Assembly (NCBI GenBank): GCA_950295325.1
Contig: OX485809.1
Coordinates: 8,742,001 to 8,806,000, forward strand
Direction: 5' to 3'
Source: Polytrichum commune
Lineage: Eukaryota > Streptophyta > Polytrichopsida > Polytrichales > Polytrichaceae
DNA length: 64,000 nucleotides
Shown here one piece after another: positions 13,401-30,500 of this stretch. The translations under genes were made by a program, and so were the position numbers. How positions within the stretch are numbered: position 1 is the stretch's first letter; each line of letters opens with the position of its first letter. The notes beneath the pieces are model-generated. The model was given only the letters and a program-made list of their open reading frames with translations. It was not told the DNA's origin and did not search any database.

Positions 13401-13613
13401 TTTGTGGTATGTTAAATATTGTAGGTGGGTGTGCGGTGTCATGTGATTCAAAGCATGAAGGACCTAGCCGTGCCAATTCAAGTGGCCGAGTATTTGAAGT
13501 CCAACCTGGGAGGGCGGACGTCTGTTGATATTCTTGAAACCGAAGGCCACGTGCCTCAGTTGAGCTCCCCAGAGATAGTCATCCCCACACTCCTGCACTG
13601 CATCAACTCGTAA
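10470..13613 (+). CDS. KAI2: KAI2/D14-like alpha/beta hydrolase
   Basis: Exons 10470-10876, 12379-12628 and 13425-13613 join in frame (phase 2, then phase 0) to give 281 residues. The family comprises soluble receptor-hydrolases that perceive karrikin/KAI2-ligand or strigolactone-type butenolides and signal with the F-box protein MAX2. The oxyanion-side motif [11 protein letters not shown] (about 31-41), nucleophile Ser108 in GHSMSAMIG, Asp232 in SMKDLAVP and His261 in [10 protein letters not shown] form a complete triad. Intron 1 falls in SASPR/YLND, the site used by angiosperm KAI2; intron 2 is extra. The protein is longer than the usual 265-270 residues, through a longer N-terminus and a CATSSMAM insertion (about 75-82). 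Reading through the first donor gives a 182-residue truncated frame ending at 11018, so intron retention would yield a protein without Asp and His. KAI2 versus another D14-family clade cannot be decided here. Confidence 0.93.
10810..11900 (+). repeat. Tandem duplication of exon 1 end and donor in KAI2 intron 1
   Basis: Unit 1 (about 10810-11410) starts in exon 1 and spans the splice donor. Unit 2 (about 11411-11900) repeats it as a degraded copy. Shared blocks are CAGTTGAGCGGCCCCAACTC (10823, 11423), CCGCATCTCCCAGGTA at the donor (10864, 11465), GGGGTGGCAATTAAT and the pair CTTCTACTTCAAA / CTCTTTCCAAGCA. Unit 2 keeps a GT after TCTCCCAG but its reading frame is broken, so it is a pseudo-exon with a possible decoy donor. 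Confidence 0.85.
13005..13318. mobile_element. MITE family M1 copy in KAI2 intron 2
   Basis: It carries the family word GGAGTTGGTTGTTTTGCATA at 13051, the internal block AGGATGCTCTTCATTCAAAT also seen in the 31.3-kb copy, and the tail block TCCTAGGGGACCAATTCC. The outer ends are worn. It lies wholly within intron 2 of the KAI2-like gene and has no coding capacity. Confidence 0.7.
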
Positions 13614-14507
13614 AATGCTTATTATATATTTATATATATATATATATTCTCAGCTTCGAAGAATTAACCATAACAGCCATTGCACCCAACATACTTCCTT
13701 ATTAGATAAACCCAGCATTTGGGAGCATAATTTGTGCAGCGCAGTGCTATAGCTGATCATGTGGCAATGTCATAATTTTCTCTGCTTTGAATCATAGGGA
13801 TCATGTTGCAGGAGGTTTCATCAGCTCATCAGGGTTCACTGCACACTCTAATTTTGGAGGACTAATGAAGAATATCCATCAGAATTATCAGTCTATGCAA
13901 CTGATGCTGGATTATAATTTCGGTTGTTGTTAATAATTATAGACTCCTTGTGTAGCAGATATACTTGCAGTTTATATGAGGTTAATGCTGACAGTCTGAT
14001 GATGTAGGAAGCTTCAAATATCAAACATCGTTGAGCTATCTGATTCCTAATTTGTACTATCATTTAATTTAAATGTGACGTGGTGTTCACTTCCAAACTT
14101 GGCAGTTGTGGGTGGGTTGGTTCATTTAGATCTTGCAGTTTCGTGTTTTTGGAAGATTCAGTACTGTTTTAAAGGCCTCTGTGATTTTTTCATCAACTTA
14201 TATGATGGATGTTGTGGGAAGGCTTAAAAGGTGTAAAATGCAAATCATCACACAAAGACCTTCAAATCAGTATTATTTATTGCCACAAGATGTGACTCGT
14301 GAAACTCTTTACTATATGTAATATGGTATATTTGTGCATACCTTAAGTGCGTATGTTCCATTTGACTGCACCCAATTATTTACACTTCCTTTCACTTTTA
14401 AAGATTGAATGTGAATAGTACTCGTGCATAGTTTGATTGGATCACATCAGCTCATGATTTCCAATGCTAGTTGCCATAATTCATGATACTCACACATCAA
14501 GCCTACT
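13614..14507. other. 3' flank of KAI2-like gene
   Basis: The stop codon is followed by an AT dinucleotide run (13620-13647) and AT-rich sequence that probably holds the 3' UTR and polyadenylation signals. No further gene was recognised. A 62-codon frame at 14133-14321 has no recognisable motif. Confidence 0.4.
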
Positions 14508-14593
14508 AAGGTATGCGGGTGTTATTCGGTGACTTTTCAGAATCGGAGAGTTGTATTCAATTGGTGTAGTTAGGTAAGGATCAAAGTTCAGTA

Positions 14594-15771
14594 CACCCTA
14601 ACCTTGATAATGTCACACCCTCCGTTTCACCAAAAAGTGTGATATAAACAAGGTGTGACATACTTGATAATGTCACATTTTGTGCATAATGTGATATTAT
14701 CAAAAATATGTAGAAAATCAAAATATAATTACAAATTTTTTAAAATAACAAATACGAGACTTCAATGTTTTTGAATGTAAAATCTAATTCAAAATTGTGA
14801 ATAACAACAAGAGCACATCATAATGTGTCATTGAGATCAGGTAAAGACCTCTCACTAGAGACAAAGAAGCTTCTAATGTCACATTGTTTTGTTGATGTTA
14901 AATGTGCAACACCAATTCTAATGAGTTTGTCATGGATTTTTTCCATTTCTAACAACTCATGAGTGCTGAAAATCTGAGAACCTTGGCTAGCCATAAAATT
15001 CAAAACATCTTTAGCATATTTTTGTGCATCGCTTAGCTTCACTACTTTAGACTCATCATCATTGCTATCAACAATCAATGGGTCCACTTCCATGGAATCA
15101 AGAACCTGTTCGCCATCTTGCACTAATTGCACAAGCTCCTCAGTAGAACCAGGTAGAACCAGCTGGTAGTTACAGATGAACAGGTGAAGGTCAAGACTTC
15201 AGGAAAATTACTGATATCAACATATTTACAAGCAAGAGCAAGGACAGAACTTAGAACCAAACATTCAAATTTGTGGAATGCAAGTTATAAGGGGAAGAAA
15301 CCCACCACCACCACCAAGTTGCTGTGAGTCGAACAATCAGCAGGAAAAATCAGCAGGAAGTGTATCTGTGTGTTTGTGAACTTCCACCTTTGGCCTCAAC
15401 TTACATACAACTGCAAGTATGTAGAATTGAGCATTTGGACTTCGAAACACGTACCAAATTTGAAATTACACAAGGCATCCCACTATGCCGAAAGCATTGA
15501 ATGAGAGCTCATTCAATGACCCCCAATATGCTTTGCTTTAGCCCATGCTCACCCATGAACAATAATATCGAACCCATGCCCACCCATACAATCCATCCAT
15601 ACTTGATATTATCACATTTACACTACGGATTTTGAAAAAGAATAGTGACATTATCAAGGGTGATAGGGATAATAACGAGGGAGTTTTACACTATGAAAAT
15701 CGGTTTCAAACTTTTAGGTGACAATATCAAGGTGTTCTATTAACAAGGGTGACATTATCAAGGTTAGACTG
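14594..15771 (-). mobile_element. Deleted pogo-type (Tc1/mariner) element
   Basis: The right end inverted repeat (ATTATCAAGGTTAGACTG, ending at 15771) pairs with a slightly mutated left end (CACCCTAACCTTGATAAT from 14594), and TA dinucleotides flank both (14592-14593, 15772-15773). Subterminal GTGACATTATCAAGG-like words recur at both ends, as expected for multiple transposase sites. The element keeps only the transposase C-terminus (14818-15132, minus). Its middle (15150-15600) contains sequence not seen in the 49-51-kb relatives; 15155-15230 resembles the repeat at 56440-56530. Confidence 0.85.
14818..15132 (-). pseudogene. pogo-type transposase C-terminal fragment
   Basis: The frame encodes about 104 residues nearly identical to the C-terminal half of the frame at 50912-51574, including KLSDAQKYAKDVLNFM and the tail KQCDIRSFF-VSSERSLPDL. 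All upstream catalytic parts are missing, so this is a remnant. QCDIRSFF fits a PCNA-interacting (QxxIxxFF) motif. Confidence 0.8.
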
Positions 15772-15849
15772 TAACCATAAAATCACATGCTTAAAAGTCA
15801 AGACTGGACTATGAGTTTAAACTTTATTACTAATTCACACTCAGTAATG

Positions 15850-17128
15850 GGGGACGTTAAGTACCCCCCCACGAACTAATAGGGATTCCATATTCGGGCG
15901 GGGGCAGCCCTCCCACGAAATTTCTGCCCCCGCCTGGATTTTCTCCAAACCCGCCCGAAAATAGCTGCCCGCCCCGCCCGAAAACGAAAAAAATATTGCT
16001 CTTCCATTCTTGAAGGCCGCTTGACTACAAATCCCATATTGAGTGCACTTCACCTTCAAGGTCTCAAATCCAATATATATGTGCACTTCCACCTAGTAAA
16101 TAAGGCATTAAATGGGATTTCATTCCGGAAGTGAAACCATCAACCAAGAATGTAATTAACTTGGAAGTCAAAAAATTAGAAATTCCTCATCAACATTGAG
16201 GTTATAATTTTTATGACTTATCATTTGAAATTGTCTTCGTCATTCTTAAATGACACTTAAATTTAGTGTGCTGATGTGGTATGTATATTTTATAATATTT
16301 TAGATAATTCTGGCTACTTTCAAGAATATTCGTACGCACTTATTCTAATTAAGTGTGATTTAATGTAATTATGTCTAATTAATTCTGATTAATCCTAATT
16401 AATCCCAAATAAATCAGAAAGTATTCTTTCCAAATTAAGTAAGACTAATTAATCTTAAAATTTAATTTCTGGAATTAACTCCAATTAAGTCCAATCAATT
16501 TCAGTAATTACAATACTCAATTTTTATATCCAGTAAGCCTAATTAACCATAAAATTTAATTAATGGAATTAACTCCAATTAAATCCGGTAATTAAAATAA
16601 TTGATTAATTAGTTCTATTAAGTATATTTTATAAATAAGCGCGTACGAATATTCTTGAAAGTAGCCAGAATTATCTAAAATATTATAAAATATACATACC
16701 ACATCAGCACACTAAATTTAAGTGTCATTTAAGAATGACGAAGACAATTTCAAATGATAAGTCATAAAAATTATAACCTCAATGTTGATGAGGAATTTCT
16801 AATTTTTTGACTTCCAAGTTAATTACATTCTTGGTTGATGGTTTCACTTCCGGAATGAAATCCCATTTAATGCCTTATTTACTAGGTGGAAGTGCACATA
16901 TATATTGGATTTGAGACCTTGAAGGTGAAGTGCACTCAATATGGGATTTGTAGTCAAGCGGCCTTCAAGAATGGAAGAGCAATGTTTTTTTCGTTTTCGG
17001 GCGGGGCGGGCAGCTATTTTCGGGCGGGTTTGGAGAAAATCCGGGCGGGGGCAGAAATTTCGTGGGAGGGCTGCCCCCGCCCGAATATGGAATCCCTATT
17101 AGTTCGTGGGGGGTACTTAACGTCCCCC
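15850..17128. mobile_element. Foldback element with 495-bp arms and 9-bp target duplication
   Basis: Arm 15850-16344 is the inverted copy of 16634-17128, with only a few mismatches and an equal-length fit (paired coordinates sum to 32978). Flanks carry the 9-bp direct repeat TCAGTAATG (15841-15849; 17129-17138 allowing one base in the C run), pointing to a Mutator-like origin. The ends begin G-run ACGTTAAGTA C-run. Each arm holds a CGGGCGGG-rich block (15894-15985; 16998-17085). The loop (16345-16633) is AT-rich with about ten TAATTAA words. The 83- and 87-codon frames in the arms are by-products of the palindrome. Confidence 0.88.
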
Positions 17129-17290
17129 CTCAGTAATGAACACAATTGAGAGGACATATGTATTCAATTATGGAAACAACGAAACATGCACTTCCAATAA
17201 TTGTATTGAAATCATGGGTTGTCTAAATTTTAATCCCATTTTTGTTGATGCTTCATCATACATCTGCTAATGCAGCAATACAAATTCCAT

Positions 17291-18512
17291 TTCAAAGACA
17301 TCAATGTTCAGAACATGTCATGGGAGTCATTTCGTCTGCAAGTTGGCAAAAGAAATTTATTTCGGTGGCCATTCCAACATATTTTTCTTTACTGGAAAGA
17401 CAAAAGTGCCACAAAATCCATACGCTTGAGATTCTGCTTTGGAGTTTTCCCAGACGCCTCAAGTTCTCAGACTACTTGTGGAAGGAAATCATCACTGCCT
17501 GCAGGCTGAGCCTCTTGAGGGATGTCAATATCCCCTGGTACCCGGCCCAGAGAACTCCGTATAACAAGAACAAGGATATTCATTTAAGATCCATCTACCT
17601 TACTCTTAGAACCAAGGAGCATACAAATTCAAAAGGTCCAAGGCCTGTAGGAAATTTCGTAATCAATTTAATTTCTTCTCGAGTCAAGTCTAAGACCTAA
17701 ACCCATGATAGATTGCGGTTTAGAAGATCAACCCCCTGACAAGTTTCCCACAACACAAGTGTGAATGGAAAAAAGCCATAGTTGTGATTACCCACTACCA
17801 CAACACCTTTTAGTGTAAACAACCCTTGAGTAATGACATAAAAAGTATGTAGGCTGAAACTTGGGTGTCCAATGCTTTCTTCCAAATTTGATGTGGCACT
17901 GCATAAAATTGGTGACCATAATTTGCTATATAAAATCCTCTACAAAAACATGAAAAATGATATGATGGCTTATAAAACAGCAGTTTCCTTCCAATTTCAT
18001 GGCTCCAAAGCATTGGTCAAAGTCCCTTACTAAAAACTTCACTCATGAAGTACAATTGTCAGTATATCATACTGCATACCCTTTACAAGAGCCCTTGATA
18101 AAGGACCCATTCAATTATCCTCTAAAAACTAGTAAGTGTGCATCAAAAATACTCCGTCATTCTACATCTCAGACATCATCAACCCCAAAAGCCTGTCATG
18201 TTAGCATCATTGAACAAGAAACTCACCACTGTGTCCAAGCAAGGATTCCAGTAAAAACTATGTATTCCTTCAAATGCTGATTGTTTCCTACATCTTGCCA
18301 TGATTGAACCTGGAAACATACCACGTCCCACATCTTTAGTTGGAATGAATTTAATTGTTGCCACTTTAAGTTTTTTCTTGTTCTTCCTCAGGTGTCAGTC
18401 TGACCAACCGAATCCTTCAAAGGAATAGAAGATTACCAGCTGCCAAATCCTCAAAGAAAAGAATTCCTTTGGTGCAGTCGATTCCAATTCCGATTCTGAT
18501 TCCAATAAAAAC
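17291..18512. other. 3' flank of RUVBL2, no gene assigned
   Basis: On the minus strand this is the downstream flank of RUVBL2 and may include its 3' UTR. A 37-codon minus-strand frame at about 17470-17580, ending with a hydrophilic PQEAQPAGSDD stretch, looks coding-like, but no upstream exon was found. The 152-codon plus-strand frame at 17242-17700 has no recognisable motif. Confidence 0.4.
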
Positions 18513-24300
<5,788 letters not shown>

Positions 24301-24490
24301 TCAGTTTCCAAGTTGCGACTCGAAATTAGGATGGAAGAATGCCACGAAATCGAGTCTTCAGCTACTTAGATTGATAGAATGACTTGCGTGTCTGGGTATT
24401 GAGGGAATAAGTAAGCGTGATCGCAAACGCGGATTTGGAAGCGAGAAACTGGAGTTGTCTCTGCCAAGTTTCGAGAAGAAGACCTCCGGG

Positions 24491-24516
24491 TTTAGGGTTT
24501 AAGGTTTTAGGGTTCT
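24491..24516 (-). promoter_or_regulatory. Telo-box cluster upstream of RUVBL2
   Basis: On the minus strand the sequence contains AAACCCTAAA twice with a diverged copy between (plus-strand TTTAGGGTTT at 24491 and TTTTAGGGTT at 24506). Telo-boxes (AAACCCTAA) are established elements of plant promoters for growth-related and translation genes. The site lies about 230 bp upstream of the RUVBL2 start, consistent with a promoter or leader role. Confidence 0.6.
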
Positions 24517-24529
24517 ACCTACTATACAT

Positions 24530-27500
24530 CCATCGATATTCGATTATCCTAATAAAAGACACTATGTACAGTACTACACTTTCAATGATAAATTGAACAT
24601 TTAATTTAGCAAATTACATTAGAGTTTGCAAACGAGAAGTCTATCTTGCTCACCTTCACAAATAAATTCTAATGAGTTTTCAATCACCGTCACTTTATAA
24701 AACTCAAGAGTTATTTTCGTATGTTCCATCTTCTATCCCAACCTTTGAAGAATAATTTTAAAAGGCTTGCTTGATTTTGGAATTTCAAGTTTCATTCAAC
24801 CCTAACTTCATGTAATACATTTATCCTTGAAGTCTCTTAAAAACTCATGTGTTGGTAGTAGTTGAGTCTCACTCTTGTTAATTCATAATGTTTAAAGAGT
24901 GTTCAAGTGGTGTTGGAACCCCAAGTTTGGTGGAATGAAGGGGAGATGTTTGACTTTGGCCTAACGGTGGCTATATAACATTGAATTTCATGGAAAACTT
25001 TTGAAGGCACCTAAAACGATGCTCATGGTAGAATGTGCAAACTACCAATGGGCTAGCCACCTTGCAATTGGAGTATGATATGCATTGTCCCATATTTCTA
25101 ACTACATATGTGTAAAGAATTCCTTAAAAATCACAAAGTGTCCAAAAGTTAAATTGAATAGTTGATGTGAGCATGAAAGCCATATTCACAAGGATGTTTT
25201 AAAAAATCCATTTTACCATTGATGTTCAAACAAAGTTCACTTTGGAGTGGCAACCATTCATTGAAGTCAACACCCTCACATGTACTCCCAACACAGCAAA
25301 AACATGACCACTTCCTATTTTAACAATTTTTTATATATTCTAATCATCCCCAAAGTACACAAGTCTTCTATCTGTGGGTAGATCTCTATGTTGGCTTCAT
25401 ATTTATGGTTTTTTTCCCCTACTAAACTTGACCTACAAGAGATATAAGTTAAGTATTCTAATGATCTTCACATAGTCGGTCTAGTAAGTACACGTTGTGC
25501 TTAAGGTAGGGGTGTGTTAATTAAATACTATTCTCACTGCACTCACTTCACATAAGTAATGAAACGCACAATTAAGGTAGAGGGTGCTTAAACCAACACT
25601 TAAGACTATTGCACATACATATGGCTATGTGGTTGATGTAAAAAATATATACATTCATAGTAGCCTTTGGGCTAAACATAGGTATAAAGAAAGAAAAAGA
25701 AAACTTAGCCTAAATTGAATATTTGATGAAAATTCAAAGTCAATACCACTAGCTTTCTTAAACCAATCCATAGGCCCCATGTATGATGACCTTGCATATA
25801 ATCAGGACCCCACTTTCATTGCCTAGAACCAACACAACATAGTTGGGTATTAAATCCAAGCTAGATTAAAGCCCAACTAATAATAGTGCATAAAGTTGCA
25901 TGGCCACCTCCATGATTTCACCCGGTTCGCTTGGTTACCGACCCCCTTGCATCCTAGGAACCAACCCCCTTTATGCCTAACACTGATCCCCTTTGTGATT
26001 TGTGGGCCTACTTCCTTGACTTTGTGAATAGAGTGGCTAACCCCCCCCCCCCCTCCACCCCGATTTATAGAATGGCTAGAAAAGGCATTGACAAGCCACC
26101 TGAACCCAAGATAGAGTGCAACCCGTTACCTACCCTACATGGGGGTAGTGAAGGCCGCTATGAGGTGGCACCACTAATGGCACCTAAAACCATCCAGACA
26201 CTCCTACACCATGGGGCACATTTCAAGGTAGTGGAGTGTTGGCAATTGGGAGGCGTTTATAGGTGTTGGTTTTGAGTGGGGTGTTGGTTTTAGCACCCTC
26301 TACCTTACTGCAAGATGATTTGCAAATCCAAATCATGCTTTTAACCATTTGCCACGTAAATTTTGGAGCTCACATGGATATGATTATCATTAATAAAGTG
26401 AAGATTTTCATGCTCATCAAGTGGTTATAGATGTCCCCCCAATCATGTTGACTATTGAACCCAGAGTTCGGGAAGTTTTTGAAGCCTTAGTGGCTAATTG
26501 CCAGTAGTTGCTATGAAGGGTCGGATTTTTTCCAATTTACATCGGCAAGAGCCGGTCTTTTGTAAAATCAATCGGCCAATTGCCTATATTTTCATGTTTT
26601 CATTGGCCAATATCCGATTAAATGGAATTCATATCGGCACTAATTGTTTAAAAAATGTATAAATAGTTATTAGAAATCATTTCTTAGTACAAAATCTTGA
26701 ATAAGTGAAAAGAAAGGCATGTTCAAAACTTTAAATTTGAAGAGTTAATATCCTTGGCAGGAATTGAACCTAGCAATGCCTTCACCACTTGAAGGTCAAG
26801 GGTCCCCCAATTCTTCATTGAAGCAATTGGATTTGGTCATGGAAAGGTTGCATAATTCAAAAAGTTTAAGGTTTAGGGTACTTCCTCAAGTGCATCATCA
26901 AATGCCCCAGACAAATAGCGCTCTGGTTGCATCCGGCTGAAAATCGGTTACATTTCTTCCAATAACTCACAAGAAAAATCGGTTACATTTCCGGGACATT
27001 TTCTAGTCCATCGGCTAATTGCCGGAGGATTGAAATTACAGTTGGATTGCCATCCGATGGTTGGAAATTTGGACCAGCCATGAGGGGAAATCCATCGGCT
27101 GATAATGAACTAGCCGTCGGTTTTCCCCGAACATAGATTGAACCTTGATTGGTTAGCATATTTTGTTTTTTTAACACATCCTTTTGGTGTTTGTTCTTAG
27201 ATCCACACATACCACTCAAATATAGGTGTCCAAATTATTGCTATGCTGTATTTAGGCACTTTCTACCTTATTTACAGTTGCATTGTCCCAACAAGTCAAG
27301 GAATGTCATATACTTTTTTTCAACCTGCTGGAATTCAAGCAACATCACCACTTTGCTCAATAATTAAAGCTCAATAAGCTAGTTGCCATTTCCAATTTAA
27401 GAACTCCAAGGGCCAGTGAGAAGCATATTTATTCAGATAGTCTGACAAATATATTTTCCACTAAACAATGAGATTTTGCCAGACTGCAGCACCTCCCTAA

Positions 27501-27599
27501 AACAAGGTGCTAAGTCAATCCTTTCATTTCATAGGGAAGGCATCTAACCAATGAATGAATGAATGAATGACAACAGAAAATAAGAGGAACCTTTGATCC
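24530..27599. other. Intergenic region between RUVBL2 and LPXA
   Basis: No gene was recognised. Content includes a poly-C run at 26041-26053, a repeat rich in the words ATCGGC and GGCCAATTGCC (about 26520-27130, with many short inverted copies), and a GAAT tetranucleotide run at 27552-27570. A CATACCACTCAAATATA word at 27208 recurs near 30032 and 43570, marking another dispersed repeat. Confidence 0.45.
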
Positions 27600-30500
27600 T
27601 CAAAAACTTGTCCAGTGCCTGAACTTGCAAATACCCCGACGCTTCTCTGCAAAGCAGTCCCGCACGGAGCGCAACATAGCTACGACAGCCGGAACCTTTG
27701 CCAACTCCAAATTCAATTCCTGCATAAAAAACACTCGAGACATGTCAACATAGACACTAATGGGAATTTGCACATAAGGTAGAGACGTGTGTTATTCGGA
27801 TACTTTCTCTCAGCACCCACTTCTCATAGGATAAGGAGTGATAAGGTGTAATGATGACAACCACAACCTCAATCACAACCAAGACTGCTCTTACACATCC
27901 AACTATGACACAAGGTGTAGTGGGGAGTGGTTGCAATAGTTGTAGTTTGATTTCTTTAGTTCTATTTGTTTGTAGTATGTGGCACCAGGAGAGAACTTCC
28001 AAGGCCAAAGGATGGGAGAAGAGGATTTGTAGGAGACACCTACTCTTAAACAAGCTTTCAACTAGAACCCATTTACTTCACAGATTGCACCAATAGTAGG
28101 AACAACTTACATAAGGTCAAATCCACAGGCTTCAACTACACCTTGTGTGTAAATTATGAAAGAAAAAAAAGAAAAAAATCATAGTTGTGGTTGAAAGTGG
28201 AACCGAACAACAACAACCCCAACCACCACGACTTGAGTAATTTTGTACTTCCGCCCCTTCAAGGAAGAAGACATTGATAAAAATAAAATAAAAAACTAAA
28301 AATAATTTTTAAAATTGAAGGGATTAAAAAAACTTTAATTGGAGATGGACAGTGGGTTATACCAGGTCCGCAAGTCTGTCTTCCAAACCTCCAGCTTCAG
28401 AGTCACTGTTCATGAAGAGCTTCTGATATGTTCGTCGAATGCTCTTGACCTGCAAGACCCACAAAATTGGTGCTTAATTCAGAGGGAAAATTAAATGTAT
28501 CCGATTAAAAATTCTTGTTCCAGTCAACTTAACTCACTTCTGCCATGTCATTCCCAAAACATTACTTGCAACCAGAACAGCTTCTCCTACTGCCTGAATC
28601 ATCAATTCTACCTCCAAATCGGAAAACCCCAGGCGTCGCATGCCCTCCAAATTCAATCCCCTTAATTCAGCGCGGTCTCCTGCTACCATCATGTACATGG
28701 GAACATCCCTATCAACCTGCCAAAAAAAAACATGGACACACAAACCAAGATCAGAAAACTCAACTATGATCTACTCACAATCAAAAACTAAACATCAGTC
28801 GATTCAAAAATCAAAATCAAAAAATCAAAAGAAAAACAGTGTTTGAGTCATGTACCATGGAGCCACCCGCAAGAAAGGAATAAGAGTCGATGTGACAAAA
28901 TTGATGTATTGCAACAGCCCCACCTGTGTGTACATAGTCCTGGTGCATAGTAAAACATTTAACTCAATTACATTACAGATGACCAAGTTTACTCCATTCA
29001 GGATATCCTTCAACTGCAAACATTTATTTCTTCGATATACCTAGGTTCCCTTTTGATTATTGTGGAATCTCACAAAGACACGTTTTAAGCAGCAGATTAC
29101 CTAAAGATGACATGATTTAGCTGCTCAAACATTTGTTTTCAGAAGGACGCATGCATAGAGCAAACACACTTCTAGACCCCAATATTTGTGTGCTTCACAA
29201 GCATAAATTCAGTCCTTGACTAGAAACAAAATGACACAATAATTAGGGACTGACCTCAATAATGACATGACCTCCAACAAGGGTGCCATTAGCAAGAATA
29301 TTTTGGTTGCCCAATTTGCAATCATGTGCAATATGGCAGGAACCCATTATCAGATTGTTATCACCTATCACCTGCACAACCAGAAATAAGCCACTATGTT
29401 TTAGGTACTTGGTCAGTAGCAGGGCGAAAAGCATAAAAACTGGGAACAGAAAAAAGAAGAAAAAAGAGAAGAGATGACTCCGATGTTGCCACCGGCGTGA
29501 ATTTCAGTGCTGCTTCATCTGCAAGTTGGTCTAACTCTATTTGTAATCGAGAAACTGGCATCACGAGAATTAGAGGGCCCTCGAAAATTACTGCCTCCTC
29601 TCCAAGGTGAACACCTTAATTGGGCAGGTCTGCACCTACCTCCCCCAACAGCAGGCCTTGGGTTCCCATAAATAATTAAAAATTTCCAGTTCACCGAATA
29701 CCCCCACTAAGGTACTCGGGTCTACAATGGACATTTGCATTCCATCTCCACATGCAATTCTGGCCGTTGGATGGGATCGTGAATTGTCTCATCCGGATAG
29801 CAATTGTGGATCATGAGGTTTGTCGTTTCAAATGTCAAAATCGGAGTTGAAATACAGAAGTTATCAGGTCACAGTGAAGACACTTCTTCTGTCTCTACAA
29901 TGCAATTGCAGAGGCCTTCCCAATTGCGTTGACTTCTGAGCCTAGAATAGTGTCCTTATCTCGAAAACATAGACCAATCTCATCATAACATGTGCCTTTT
30001 AGGGATCCATTCTTAACTATAGGCCTTGCCATATACCACTCAAATATAGACGTTTGCATACGACTTGTGTTTGCGTAAGCTATAGTGGTAGGGTGCACCA
30101 GGTATCAGTTGTTAAAGGTCACCCATCCGAGGAATATTCCAGCCTTAGGCAGCTTAACCTCACAATTCCCATGGGTTCCAAGATCAGGCCTTGGGTTTAA
30201 GCCACCCATAAGCTGAATACATCTCATACAAACAAGCAACAGGGCACTCATGCAAATTTGGTACAGTTTCACATACCGTCGTATCCTCCGGTTTTGAGGA
30301 TCTGTGTATGCTAGCATACTCTCGAATATCATTATTATTGCCAATATACAGAAAACATTCATCTCCCTCCTGCATTACCAGTTCCAGAATTACGTAAGCA
30401 ACTTCTCAACAATTTCAGAATATAACCACCCACTTCCAGCTTCAAAATTTTAAAAAATACATAAATACAGAAACTGATACTGGAATTGCTTATAACTAGG

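Larger units (their letters stand above)
14508..17290 (+). repeat. Old repeat (family R1) split by two transposons
   Basis: The pieces 14508-14593, 15774-15849 and 17129-17290 together align with the uninterrupted copy at 39360-39650. The 5' piece shares TAAGGTATGCGGGTGT. The piece across the foldback insertion reads ACACTCAGTAATGAACACAA against ACACTCTATAATGAAGACAA in the intact copy. The gaps correspond exactly to the pogo-type and foldback elements listed next, so their insertion points can be checked against a pre-insertion relative. Confidence 0.75.

Noticed and set aside
15841-17149. Two similar 83- and 87-codon frames in opposite orientation
   Set aside because: They are the same arm sequence of a foldback element read from each side; composition follows the G-rich repeat and no family is recognisable.
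17242-17700. 152-codon plus-strand frame
   Set aside because: No recognisable domain, no splice context, and it overlaps repeat R1 at its start.
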